The notes under the pieces: model-generated | What the model saw: only the letters and a program-made list of their open reading frames with translations | What the model was told of the DNA's origin: nothing | The model's database searches: none | In this document: positions 6,838-14,405 of the stretch, piece after piece | How positions within the stretch are numbered: position 1 is the first letter of the stretch | How the letters are laid out: each line of letters begins with the position of its first letter | Position numbers and translations under genes: made by a program | Assembly: GCA_051744605.1 (NCBI GenBank) | Contig: JBNJDE010000044.1 | Location: forward strand, 1 to 16,637 | Direction: 5' to 3' | DNA length: 16,637 bases | Source: Halanaeroarchaeum sp051744605 | Lineage (GTDB): Archaea > Halobacteriota > Halobacteria > Halobacteriales > Halobacteriaceae

Positions 6838-6845
6838 GCTTAACC
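6838..6845 (+). promoter_or_regulatory. TATA-like box of the Zn/Cd ATPase gene
   Basis: GCTTAACC lies about 25-32 nt before the ATG at 6870. It is a poor match to TTTAWA, which would suit a promoter needing an activator. The ATG would be at or within a few nucleotides of the transcript start. Confidence 0.45.
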
Positions 6846-6869
6846 AGTCGAGTGGCCTACGCCTACGCG

Positions 6870-9167
6870 ATGAGCGACGACGAGAACGCGAATGGCCAGC
6901 ACGGCGAGACCGGCCGGAAGCGCTCGCTCTCTATCAGCCTCTCCGTGCCGGAGATGGACTGTCCGTCCTGTGCGAAGAAGGTGGACAAGAGCTTGCAGCG
7001 ACGCGACGGTATCCACGAGGTCACCCTTCAGCCGACGACTGGCACGGCGGCGGTCACGTACGACCCGGACCGCATCGACGAGGCTGCCGTCGTCGCTGCC
7101 ATCGAGGGTGCGGGATACGATGTGGTTGGCCGTGACGACGAAGCTGGTAGCGAACCAGCCGAGATGGCCATCGCACCGCCCGCGGAGGTCTGGTCCAGTC
7201 CTCGGGCGGTCAAGACCTGGATCGGTGCGATATTCCTCACCATCGGCCTGCTCGTGGAGTTCGTCCTCGCTGGCCAGAACGTGGCCGTGGCGAGCGTCCT
7301 GAGCTATCCGGTGACCGTCGCCGACGGGTTGTTCCTGGGGGCTATCGTGGCCAGCGGCGCCCCGGTCGTCCGCAGCGGCTACTACTCCGCGCGGAACCGG
7401 AGCCTGGACATCGACCTCCTGATGGGGACGGCCATCATTGCGGCGACGGCTATCGGCTACTTCGTCGAGGCCGCGACCCTCGCCGTGCTGTTCAGCATCG
7501 CGGAGCTCCTCGAGGACTACGCCATGGATCGAGCCCGTGATTCGCTCCGCGAACTGATGGAACTCTCGCCGGAGGAGGCGACGGTTCGCCGGAACGGGAC
7601 GGAGGTGACCGTCCCCGCCGAGGACGTCGCCGTCGGTGAAACGGTCGTCGTGCGACCGGGGGAGAAAGTACCGCTCGACGGCGTGGTCGTCGAGGGAGAG
7701 AGCGCCGTCGACGAGTCACCGATCACTGGCGAGAGTGTCCCCGTCGACAAGTCGTCCGGCGACGAGGTGTACGCTGGAAGCATCAACGAGGAGGGGTTCG
7801 TCGAGGTCTCGGTCACGTCGAAGGCGGGGGATTCGACGCTGGCTCGCATCATCGAGATGGTCCAGGGGGCTCGCGAGAAGAAGACGGAGCGCGAACAGTT
7901 CGTCGACCGTTTCGCTGGCTACTACACCCCGACGGTCGTGGTACTGGCCATTCTGACCGCCGCCTTGCCCCCGCTTCTCCTCGGTCTGCACTGGCAGACC
8001 TGGTTCATCCGTGGTCTCACCCTGCTGGTCATCGCGTGCCCGTGTGCGTTCGTTATCTCCACACCGGTCTCCGTAGTCTCGGGCATCACGAGCGCCGCGA
8101 GGAACGGGGTCCTGATCAAGGGTGGCAACCATCTCGAAGCGATGGGTGCAGTCGACGTCGTCGCCTTCGACAAGACCGGGACGCTTACCAGGGGCGAACT
8201 GGCCGTCACGGACGTCGTTCCCTTTGGGGACAACGACGAACCGGCGGTCATCGGACACGCCGCCGCCCTCGAACGTCGGAGCGAACATCCCATCGCGACG
8301 GCCATTCTCGATCGATTCGGTGGCCCAGCCGCTCCCGAGGTCCCGACTCCCACGGCCTTCGAGACGCTGCCTGGGAAGGGCGTCCGCGCCGATATCGACG
8401 GGGAGACATACTATGCGGGCACGGCTGCGCTGTTCGAGGAACTCGGGTTCGAGCTCTCGGATAGCCGTCGAGCGACCGATGGTGGTACGATCACCGCCGG
8501 ATCCACGGTCGACGAACCGATGGAGACGATCGAGGAACTCGAAGACGCGGGGAAGACGGTGGTTCTCGTCGGGACCGCCTCGACGCTGATCGGGGCGATC
8601 GGGATCGCCGACGAGGTCCGGCCGGTCGCTCGCCGCGCCGTCGATCGACTGCACGAACTTGGAATCGAACACGTCGTGATGTTGACCGGCGACAACGAGG
8701 GGACTGCCCGGGCCATCGCCGACGAGGTCGGCGTCGACGCGTTCCGCGCGGAACTCCTCCCCGACGAGAAGGTCGCGGCTGTCGAGTCGCTGCAGGCGGA
8801 CTACGGCGAGGTGGCGATGGTCGGGGACGGTATCAACGACGCACCCGCACTGGCGACCGCCGACGTCGGCGTCGCGATGGGAGCCGCGGGAACCGACACC
8901 GCCCTCGAGACGGCCGACATCGCGTTGATGACCGACGATCTCGGCAAGCTTCCCTACCTCTACTCGCTGTCGCACACCGCGAACGGCGTGATTCGACAGA
9001 ACATCTGGTCGAGTCTCGGGGTGAAGGCTCTGCTGGCGGTCGGCGTGCCATTCGGCTACGTGAGCGTCGCGCTCGCGGTCGTCGTGGGAGATATGGGGAT
9101 GAGTCTGGGCGTGACCGGGAACGCGATGCGCCTGTCGCGGGTGCGCCCGGAGCGGTTCTCCGAGTAG
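6870..9167 (+). CDS. zntA: P1B-type heavy-metal (Zn2+/Cd2+/Pb2+) exporting ATPase
   Basis: 765 aa. An N-terminal HMA domain (about 20-88) has the metal site MDCPSC (29-34); an Asp before the first Cys is typical of zinc-type HMA domains. The P-type core is complete: actuator TGES (287-290), transmembrane CPCAFVISTP (390-399), phosphorylation DKTGTLT (434-440), nucleotide-domain SEHP (471-474), TGDN (606-609) and GDGINDAPA (652-660). CPC followed by ISTP rather than the GLATP of copper pumps, and an Asp in the last TM helix (VVGDMG, 741), place it in the P1B-2 ZntA/CadA group. It exports divalent soft metals from the cytoplasm using ATP. The ATG at 6870 is chosen because the long frame upstream overlaps the regulator gene, and family homology begins near SLSISLSVPEMDC. 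Symbol given by family similarity. Confidence 0.95.
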   Translation: MSDDENANGQHGETGRKRSLSISLSVPEMDCPSCAKKVDKSLQRRDGIHEVTLQPTTGTAAVTYDPDRIDEAAVVAAIEGAGYDVVGRDDEAGSEPAEMAIAPPAEVWSSPRAVKTWIGAIFLTIGLLVEFVLAGQNVAVASVLSYPVTVADGLFLGAIVASGAPVVRSGYYSARNRSLDIDLLMGTAIIAATAIGYFVEAATLAVLFSIAELLEDYAMDRARDSLRELMELSPEEATVRRNGTEVTVPAEDVAVGETVVVRPGEKVPLDGVVVEGESAVDESPITGESVPVDKSSGDEVYAGSINEEGFVEVSVTSKAGDSTLARIIEMVQGAREKKTEREQFVDRFAGYYTPTVVVLAILTAALPPLLLGLHWQTWFIRGLTLLVIACPCAFVISTPVSVVSGITSAARNGVLIKGGNHLEAMGAVDVVAFDKTGTLTRGELAVTDVVPFGDNDEPAVIGHAAALERRSEHPIATAILDRFGGPAAPEVPTPTAFETLPGKGVRADIDGETYYAGTAALFEELGFELSDSRRATDGGTITAGSTVDEPMETIEELEDAGKTVVLVGTASTLIGAIGIADEVRPVARRAVDRLHELGIEHVVMLTGDNEGTARAIADEVGVDAFRAELLPDEKVAAVESLQADYGEVAMVGDGINDAPALATADVGVAMGAAGTDTALETADIALMTDDLGKLPYLYSLSHTANGVIRQNIWSSLGVKALLAVGVPFGYVSVALAVVVGDMGMSLGVTGNAMRLSRVRPERFSE

Positions 9168-9363
9168 CCGTCGGGTCGCCCACGGCTTTTCGACGATGGC
9201 GACGGGAGCGCCCGCGCTATCTCCGTCACGGTTGGCCGGCGTCGCCCTTCGAGCTAGTATACCATTTAATATAGCGATATATGGTATATAACGTCGGTAT
9301 CGAACGGCCCGCTATCGATGGCGGGATGGCAATCACGGCGGCGATCGGCCGAAAACCCCCGTT
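9168..9363. other. Convergent intergenic region with AT-rich hairpin
   Basis: This 196-bp gap separates the 3' ends of the ATPase and the PLP enzyme. T-runs close to each stop (plus strand 9187-9190; minus strand 9352-9355, inside GGGGGTTTTCGG) could serve as archaeal terminators. In the middle lies a strongly AT-rich island (about 9256-9292). A further small dyad, CCCGC / GCGGG, sits at 9308-9312 and 9321-9325 around ATCGAT. I see no convincing gene. Confidence 0.5.
9258..9288. repeat. Inverted repeat TATACCAT / ATGGTATA
   Basis: Arms at 9258-9265 and 9281-9288 are perfect 8-bp complements. The 15-nt spacer contains a second, inner pair, ATAT-AGCG-ATAT (9269-9280), so the region can fold into a stem with a 3-nt bulge and a 4-nt loop. 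It stands out in a GC-rich genome. It could be a protein-binding site, part of a termination region, or a promoter for an unannotated transcript. Confidence 0.6.
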
Positions 9364-10578
9364 CTACTCCTCGGCCATGGCCGCGAACCCGCGATCGAGG
9401 TCGGCGAGGAGGTCGTCGACGTGCTCGATGCCCACCGAGACTCGGATCAACGTGTCCGATATCCCGATCTTCAGGCGCTCTTCACGGGGGATCGGCTCGT
9501 GGGTCATCGCCGCGGGCACCTCGATGAGGCTCTCGACGCCACCGAGGCTCACTGCGAGCGTGAACTCCTCCAGTCCCTCGACGAACGCTTTCGCGTCGGC
9601 CATCTCGCCCGCCAGTTCGAACGAGAGGATGCCCCCACCACCGTCCATCTGCCGCTGGGCGAGGTCGTACTGCGGGTGACTCTCCAGCCCGGGGTAATGG
9701 ACCTCCTGGACCCGGGGATGGTCGTCGAGGTATTCGGCGATGGTTCGGGCGTTCGACTGGTGGCGCTCCATCCTGAGCGGGAGGGTCTTCAGCCCCCGGA
9801 GGAGCAGGTAACTATCGAACGGGGCGAGCATGTTCCCCAGTGCGACCTGCTGGTTGAACCCGACGGACTCCGCCACGACCGGATCGTCCGTGATGAGCGC
9901 TCCACCCACCGAATCGCTGTGGCCGTTCAGGTACTTCGTCGTGCTGTGCACCACCACGTCCGCGCCGAGTTCCAGGGGGCGCTGGACGGCCGGACTGGCG
10001 AACGTGTTGTCGACCCCGAAGATCGCTCCGTTATCCCCGCTGATGTCGGCGATGGCCTCGATGTCGCACAATCCCATCAGGGGATTGGTCGGCGTCTCCA
10101 TATAGACGAGGGCGGTGTCCGCGCCGACCGCTTCGGCGACGGCGTCCGTCTCGGTGGCATCGACGAATTCGACGTCCACGTGTAACTGGTCGGCGATCAA
10201 TCCCTCGAACATGCGTCTGGTCCCCGCGTAGAGGTCGTCGAAAGCGACGACGTGATCGCCAGGTTCGGCCACCGACAGTACCGCACTCGCGATGGCCGCC
10301 GTACCGGACCCGAACGCGAACGCGGTTTCGCCCCCTTCGAGCGCAGCGAGTCGTCGTTCCAGGGCGTGGCGTGTCGGATTCGAGAGACGGGAGTAGACGA
10401 ACTCTCCCCGGTCCGGATCGACGTCCTCGAGGCTGAGGTCCGTGTCGAGTCCAGGGAGCGCGTACGTCGAGGAGAGGTGTATCGGAGAGACGACGTCACC
10501 GGGGCCATCCTCCGGCGTGGCGTGCTCTCCGTAACTCACCGCTAGCGTCTCGAACCGTCGGTCGTCGGGATCGTCCAT
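9364..10578 (-). CDS. Cys/Met-metabolism PLP enzyme (cystathionine gamma-synthase/lyase family)
   Basis: 404 aa, fold-type I PLP enzyme of trans-sulfuration. YSRLSNPT (63-70) contributes the phosphate-binding Tyr and Arg of the neighbouring subunit. FGSGTAAI (89-96) binds the PLP phosphate, D190 in VDNTFASP contacts the pyridine nitrogen, and K215 in HSTTKYLNGHSD is the Schiff-base lysine. VSLGGVESLIE (343-353) is the conserved substrate-side loop. The family covers cystathionine gamma-synthase, gamma-lyase, beta-lyase and O-acylhomoserine sulfhydrylase, and the sequence alone does not separate them with certainty. ATG at 10578 (MDDPDD) is preferred to an in-frame TTG five codons upstream; a TATA-like box lies about 29 nt before it. 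Confidence 0.93.
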   Translation of the reverse strand: MDDPDDRRFETLAVSYGEHATPEDGPGDVVSPIHLSSTYALPGLDTDLSLEDVDPDRGEFVYSRLSNPTRHALERRLAALEGGETAFAFGSGTAAIASAVLSVAEPGDHVVAFDDLYAGTRRMFEGLIADQLHVDVEFVDATETDAVAEAVGADTALVYMETPTNPLMGLCDIEAIADISGDNGAIFGVDNTFASPAVQRPLELGADVVVHSTTKYLNGHSDSVGGALITDDPVVAESVGFNQQVALGNMLAPFDSYLLLRGLKTLPLRMERHQSNARTIAEYLDDHPRVQEVHYPGLESHPQYDLAQRQMDGGGGILSFELAGEMADAKAFVEGLEEFTLAVSLGGVESLIEVPAAMTHEPIPREERLKIGISDTLIRVSVGIEHVDDLLADLDRGFAAMAEE

Positions 10579-10602
10579 AATTAACAAAGACAAACTTCCA
10601 CG

Positions 10603-10612
10603 GCTAATACGT
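10603..10612 (-). promoter_or_regulatory. TATA-like box of the PLP enzyme gene
   Basis: Minus-strand ACGTATTAGC lies about 25-34 nt before the ATG at 10576-10578, in an AT-rich gap after the RIO2 gene. This suggests independent, nearly leaderless transcription. The gap has further AT-rich stretches but no gene. Confidence 0.5.
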
Positions 10613-10669
10613 TGTCATTCTACAGTAATAACTGGGGGAATAATTATGCACGCAGGGAAATATCGCCGT

Positions 10670-11572
10670 TCAATACGCGGATACGGACGTGAACTCGTCG
10701 GCCGCAATCGCGTCGACGAGGGCCGGGAACGACGGGTCGGGTGTCTCACTGGGGTACTTGCGCGCGAAGTACCGGACGATGTTCTCGACGTCTCGCTGGA
10801 GGAGATCGCGCGCGTTCTCGTGGTCGGTTGGGACGGCCTGGGGCCAGTCGAAGAGGGTGATGCCCGCCTCGTTCACGAACACGTTGTACTCGCTAATATC
10901 CGCGTGAACGAAGCCCGTTCGATACGCCGTCGCGAGCTCGTCGAGGATCAGATTCAGCACGCCGACGGCCTGTTCGGGGTCGAGTTTCGCCCGTGAGAGT
11001 TCGACGCCATCTACTTTCTCCATGATGATCGCGTGGCGGTTCTGGTCGATCGGTCTGGGGACTCGGGCTGCGGGATACAGCGTCTCGAGGGCCTCGTACT
11101 CCCGCTCGGCTGCTTTCCTGGCGGTATACTGCCAGGAGGTGTGTTCTTTCTCGGCGGTGTAATCTCGCTCCCGGTGGACCTCGCGGAAGTTGGTGTGTCC
11201 CTCCCGGTGGAACTTCAGCGCGAGTGGCTTGTAGGACTTGACCTCGAAGACGTCGCTCTCCTTGCCGACGCCGAGCGGGGCCCCGAACCCCTCGATGGAT
11301 TCGCGTTCGGCGAACGTTCGGAGGGCGAGCGCATCGTACCCGTCGAAGGTGAGGCGGACGCCGACGTACTGGATGGTCTTTCGCTCGAGGAACTCACGGT
11401 CGAGCATCCGATTCATTCGGTAGTCGACCTCCTCGGCGGAGAGCCCCGAGAAATCGGGGAGTTTCTCCCGGCTCACCCACTTCGAGAATCGCATTCCGTG
11501 CTCGACGCCCGAGAGGAGGTGGAAGTCCTCGGGTTCGAGTTCGACCATCTGTTCGGCGACGGTATTCGCCAT
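10670..11572 (-). CDS. rio2: RIO2-type atypical serine/threonine kinase/ATPase
   Basis: 300 aa. The N-terminal about 1-90 is the winged-helix domain specific to RIO2 (EDFHLLSGVEHGM; AEEVDYRMNRML). The kinase domain has the RIO2-type nucleotide loop GVGKESDVF (101-109), where RIO1 proteins have STGKEA. It also has K120 in ALKF, the catalytic loop HADISEYN (223-230) with D225 and N230, and the metal-binding Asp in LFDWPQ (240-245). RIO2 acts in the last steps of small ribosomal subunit maturation in eukaryotes and archaea. Upstream the minus strand has a T-rich box at about 11599-11603, 27-31 nt before the ATG. It shares its upstream region with the divergent acyltransferase gene. Confidence 0.96.
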   Translation of the reverse strand: MANTVAEQMVELEPEDFHLLSGVEHGMRFSKWVSREKLPDFSGLSAEEVDYRMNRMLDREFLERKTIQYVGVRLTFDGYDALALRTFAERESIEGFGAPLGVGKESDVFEVKSYKPLALKFHREGHTNFREVHRERDYTAEKEHTSWQYTARKAAEREYEALETLYPAARVPRPIDQNRHAIIMEKVDGVELSRAKLDPEQAVGVLNLILDELATAYRTGFVHADISEYNVFVNEAGITLFDWPQAVPTDHENARDLLQRDVENIVRYFARKYPSETPDPSFPALVDAIAADEFTSVSAY

Positions 11573-11824
11573 CTGACGGCCGTAGACGCGCAGCGAACAA
11601 AAAGAGCCCGCCCGAGTGATGGCCGTATTCGACCACTATTTATATAATAAACCGTATGCAACGATAGCAATTTTATCGCGGCTCCTCGCATATGGATATT
11701 ATAGTTCCATCGATCGAAAACGCAAGACTCCGACGGGGTCCTATAATATCGTGCTCTTAAAGAACTCCGTTCGGCCACCCGCCTCGAACGTAATCTGTTT
11801 CCCGTCGGCACGCCTTCGCCCCGT
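11573..11824. promoter_or_regulatory. AT-rich divergent intergenic region between rio2 and the acyltransferase gene
   Basis: This 252-bp region holds the rio2 proximal T-tract (minus strand, 11599-11603), an AT-rich core (about 11636-11762) with a TTATATAA palindrome (11640-11647), and several TATA-like boxes on both strands. For the rightward gene, CTATAATATC at 11741-11750 or CTTAAAG (11755-11762) could be promoters with a leader of about 40-55 nt, while TGTTT (11796-11800) is a weak leaderless alternative. No RNA gene or convincing protein gene is visible. Confidence 0.5.
11695..11750. repeat. 10-bp inverted repeat GATATTATAG / CTATAATATC with 36-nt spacer
   Basis: The left arm at 11695-11704 is the exact reverse complement of the right arm at 11741-11750. 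Both arms read as TATA-like elements facing outward: leftward towards rio2 and rightward towards the acyltransferase gene. They may be a symmetric pair of promoters or a dyad bound by one regulator; AT-richness raises the chance of coincidence. Confidence 0.5.
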
Positions 11825-12634
11825 ATGGACCTGCAGGACCGGGACTGGCGGCTCATCCGCGAGGAACGCCGGTCGGGGCCGATGCAGATGGCACTCGACG
11901 AGATCGCCGCCCGAACTGCCGGCGAGGGCGGACCGCGGACCGTCCGCGTGTACTCCTGGTCGCCGAGCACGCTCTCCCTCGGCTATCGTCAGGACCCGGC
12001 GACCGTCGACTGGGGTCGTTGTGATCGCGAGGGAATCTCCGTGACCCGTCGGCAGACCGGCGGGGGTGGTATCTACCACGACGCTTACGGCGACATCTCG
12101 TATTCCATCGTCGTCCCGGCGGACGAACTGCCAGGCGATTTGATGGAGAGCTACGAGATCCTGATGGAGCCCGTCTTCGACGCGTTCGACCGGATGGGCG
12201 TTCCGGCCACCTACGTCTCGTCGGAACGACCCGCCCTCTACGAACCCGCCTGTTACCTCCGTGGACTGCATCCCGCCCACGACGTCGTCGTCGAGGGCCG
12301 GAAGATCGCCGGTAACGCCCAGTACCGACAGCGCGACGCGGTCATCCAGCACGGATCGCTCTCGTATGCGCTCGATCCGGACCGCCACCGGGGCGTGTTT
12401 ACGGACATGTCGGTCGACGAAGCCACGTTTCGAGAGCGTATTACGTCCATCGAAGCGACGGCCGGTATCGACCGGCCGGCGGCCGTCGAGGCGCTCGAGT
12501 CGGCGCTCGAGTCCTGGGCGGCTGCGAGCGAGGGGGCGTGGACGGACGCCGAGATCGAGGCGGCCACCTCGCTCGCCGAGGAGAAGTACGAATCGGCGGC
12601 CTGGAATCGGGACCGCACCGATCCGACGAACTGA
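11825..12634 (+). CDS. BPL/LplA-family acyltransferase: LipM-like octanoyltransferase or lipoate-protein ligase
   Basis: 269 aa, a single BPL_LplA_LipB fold. RRQTGGGGIYHD (75-86) is the lipoyl-AMP/acyl binding loop, GRKIAGNAQYR (158-168) holds the conserved Lys (K160), and HGSLSYALD (176-184) follows; it ends with EEKYESAAWN, as LipM/LplA proteins do. Cys143 (EPACYLRG), 15 residues before GRK, lies about where Bacillus LipM has its acyl-accepting cysteine. That favours transfer of octanoate from acyl carrier to the GcvH or E2 lipoyl domain over ATP-dependent ligation. Haloarchaea have 2-oxoacid dehydrogenase and glycine cleavage proteins that need lipoate. The direction of the reaction is not settled by sequence. 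ATG at 11825 gives the family N-terminus (DWRLI). Confidence 0.88.
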   Translation: MDLQDRDWRLIREERRSGPMQMALDEIAARTAGEGGPRTVRVYSWSPSTLSLGYRQDPATVDWGRCDREGISVTRRQTGGGGIYHDAYGDISYSIVVPADELPGDLMESYEILMEPVFDAFDRMGVPATYVSSERPALYEPACYLRGLHPAHDVVVEGRKIAGNAQYRQRDAVIQHGSLSYALDPDRHRGVFTDMSVDEATFRERITSIEATAGIDRPAAVEALESALESWAAASEGAWTDAEIEAATSLAEEKYESAAWNRDRTDPTN

Positions 12635-12663
12635 TCCGGGTCTCGTTCGCCGGGACCGACGGC

Positions 12664-12672
12664 TCTTTTTCG
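12664..12672 (+). promoter_or_regulatory. T-rich box before endonuclease IV; possible terminator of the preceding gene
   Basis: CTTTTT (12665-12670) lies 25-30 nt before the ATG at 12695 and about 30 nt after the stop at 12634. Its distance fits a TATA-like element for a leaderless mRNA, but a T5 run just after a stop codon also resembles an archaeal intrinsic terminator. It may do both jobs. Confidence 0.4.
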
Positions 12673-12694
12673 GGGACCCACCTGTGGCAACGTA

Positions 12695-13525
12695 ATGCGA
12701 ATCGGTGCACACGTCTCGGTCGCCGGTGGCGTCGACAACGCCGTAACGCGACAACTCGACGTCGGCGGGAACTGCGGCCAGATCTTCACCCACTCCCCGC
12801 AGGTGTGGCAGGAACCGAACATCGACGAGGACAAAGCGGCGACGTTCCGGGAGGGAACGGCGGCAGACCTCGACGGACCGTGGGTGATCCACGCGTCCTA
12901 CCTCGTGAACCTCGCGACACCGAAAGCGGACCTCCGCGAGAAATCGATCGAGAGCATGCAACAGGAGGTCGACGCAGCCGAGCAACTGGGTGTCGAGTAC
13001 GTCAACGTCCATCTCGGGGCGCACACGGGTGCCGGCGTCGAGGCCGGTCTCGACAACGCCGCCAGTGCTCTCGACGAACTCGACGTCCCGGACGGCGTGA
13101 CCGTCCTCGTCGAGAGCGATGCGGGAAGTGGGACCAAACTCGGCGGGGATTTCGCGGAACTCGCTGCCGTCCTCGAACGCTCCGACCAGGACCTTGGCGT
13201 GTGTCTCGACACGGCCCACGCTTTCGCGGCCGGGTACGATCTCTCCTCGCGGCCCGCGGTCGAAGCGGCGATGGAGGCGTTCGCGGACACGGTCGGCCTC
13301 GACGCCCTCGCGTGTGTCCACCTCAACGACTCCAAGCACGAACACGGGACGCACAAGGACGAACACGCCCATCTCGGCGAGGGGGAGATCGGCGTCGAGG
13401 GGATCGAAGCGCTCGTCACACACGAGGCGCTCCGCGATCTCCCGTTCGTCCTCGAGACGCCGACAGAGGACGGGCGTAGCTACGCCTGGAACGTCGACCG
13501 TGCCCGAACGCTTCGCGCCGAGTGA
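12695..13525 (+). CDS. nfo: Endonuclease IV (AP endonuclease, Nfo)
   Basis: 276 aa TIM-barrel. All nine metal ligands of E. coli Nfo can be matched by spacing: H66 (VIHASY), H106 (NVHLGAH), E140 (VESDAG), D172 and H175 (CLDTAH), H209 (CVHLND), D222 and H224 (HKDEHAH), and E254 (LETP). It should therefore bind three zinc-like ions and cut DNA 5' of abasic sites in base excision repair. The motif VESDAGSG replaces the more common ENTAGQG, a mild haloarchaeal variation. The start MRIGAHVS matches the family N-terminus. A T-rich box precedes the ATG by about 27 nt. Confidence 0.97.
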   Translation: MRIGAHVSVAGGVDNAVTRQLDVGGNCGQIFTHSPQVWQEPNIDEDKAATFREGTAADLDGPWVIHASYLVNLATPKADLREKSIESMQQEVDAAEQLGVEYVNVHLGAHTGAGVEAGLDNAASALDELDVPDGVTVLVESDAGSGTKLGGDFAELAAVLERSDQDLGVCLDTAHAFAAGYDLSSRPAVEAAMEAFADTVGLDALACVHLNDSKHEHGTHKDEHAHLGEGEIGVEGIEALVTHEALRDLPFVLETPTEDGRSYAWNVDRARTLRAE

Positions 13526-13532
13526 CCGAGTC

Positions 13533-13541
13533 GCTTTTTTG
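13533..13541 (+). promoter_or_regulatory. T6 tract: nfo terminator and/or methyltransferase promoter box
   Basis: GCTTTTTTG follows the nfo stop by about 10 nt and precedes the GTG at 13564 by 23-31 nt. Position alone supports either use. It repeats the arrangement seen before nfo. Confidence 0.4.
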
Positions 13542-13563
13542 AACACCGTGCTTATCGACCGGC

Positions 13564-14358
13564 GTGCGCCGGTTCTCACCCGAATACCTCCGTGATACGC
13601 GACGCGGCCTCTGGGACGACCGTGACTCCCTGGCGCCACTCGATCTCGAATCCCACGACCGCATCCTCGACGTCGGCTGTGGGACCGGCGAACTGAGTCG
13701 CGTCCTCCAGGAGGAATCGTCGGCAGCCGTCGTCGGTATCGACGCGGACAGAGTGCTCCTGGAACACGCGGAGGGAACCGACGAACTGGTCCAGGGCGAC
13801 GCCGTCAGATTACCGTTCGCCGACGATTCGTTCGACCTCGTGGTCTGCCAGGCGCTGTTGATCAACCTCCCCGACCCACTGGCGGCCGTCCGGGAGTTCG
13901 CCCGCGTCTCCGGTGATCTGGTCGCCGCCATCGAACCGGACAACAGCCAGGTACGCATCGAATCGACGGTCGATAGCGAGGCGCGACTCGCCGACCGCGC
14001 CCGGAGTCAGTACATCCGGGGCGTCGAGACCGACGTGAGCCTGGGACCGGCCGTCTCGGACCGATTTCGGACCGTGGGACTGGAATCCGTGGAGACGATT
14101 CGGCACCCGCTGACGCGGGTCGTCCAGCCCCCGTACTCCGATACCGACGTGGAGTCCGCAAAACGAAAGGCCCGCGGCACCCGGATCGACGAGCAGCGGC
14201 GGACGCTCCGGTCAGGAGGACTCACCCAGGCAGAGGTCGACGCACTGCAGGACGACTGGCAGGCGATGGGCCGGGCCGTCGTCGAACAGATGGCGGCGGG
14301 CGAGTACGAGCGCGAGGCCGTCGTCCCCTTCTTCGTGACCGTCGGCCGAGTCCCCTGA
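13564..14358 (+). CDS. Class I SAM-dependent methyltransferase, substrate unknown
   Basis: 264 aa. Motif I is ILDVGCGTGEL (34-44), the acidic strand-2 end is VVGIDAD (56-62), and post-motif GDAVRLPFADDSFDLVVC (78-95) is the usual Methyltransf_11 pattern. The C-terminal 120 residues are mostly helical and charged, with no domain I can name. It starts with GTG (MRRFSPEYL); this start is supported by a T6 tract about 27 nt upstream and by the lack of a good ATG before motif I. It lies 38 bp after nfo and 56 bp before ncsA on the same strand, so it may be co-transcribed with ncsA. Nothing in the sequence shows the methyl acceptor. Confidence 0.85.
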   Translation: MRRFSPEYLRDTRRGLWDDRDSLAPLDLESHDRILDVGCGTGELSRVLQEESSAAVVGIDADRVLLEHAEGTDELVQGDAVRLPFADDSFDLVVCQALLINLPDPLAAVREFARVSGDLVAAIEPDNSQVRIESTVDSEARLADRARSQYIRGVETDVSLGPAVSDRFRTVGLESVETIRHPLTRVVQPPYSDTDVESAKRKARGTRIDEQRRTLRSGGLTQAEVDALQDDWQAMGRAVVEQMAAGEYEREAVVPFFVTVGRVP

Positions 14359-14405
14359 CCGGGGCGGTTCCGGTGACGAAACGGTGAAAGGACGTCACCG
14401 ACTAC

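Noticed and set aside
6273..6869. N-terminal extension of the ATPase frame into the regulator gene
   Set aside because: The extension overlaps the HTH-10 gene in another frame and has an Arg/Pro/Ser/Thr-rich shadow composition. The ATG at 6870 follows the promoter elements and begins shortly before the HMA domain.
7716..8975. A 419-codon minus-strand frame inside the ATPase gene
   Set aside because: It is the antisense shadow of conserved P-type ATPase motifs, with no promoter-like or family evidence of its own.
9281..9679. A 132-codon plus-strand frame starting in the AT-rich hairpin
   Set aside because: Most of it is antisense to the 3' end of the PLP enzyme gene, and only about 27 codons lie in free intergenic DNA, without a recognisable motif.
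11616..12044. A 142-codon plus-strand frame in the rio2/acyltransferase gap
   Set aside because: It runs through the promoter elements and then out of frame over the acyltransferase start; the second half is an Arg/Ser-rich shadow.
11741..13639. A 632-codon open frame on the minus strand opposite the acyltransferase and nfo genes
   Set aside because: It lies antisense to two genes with full catalytic motifs. Long antisense frames are expected in GC-rich haloarchaeal DNA because stop codons are rare in some frames; the translation has no recognisable domain.
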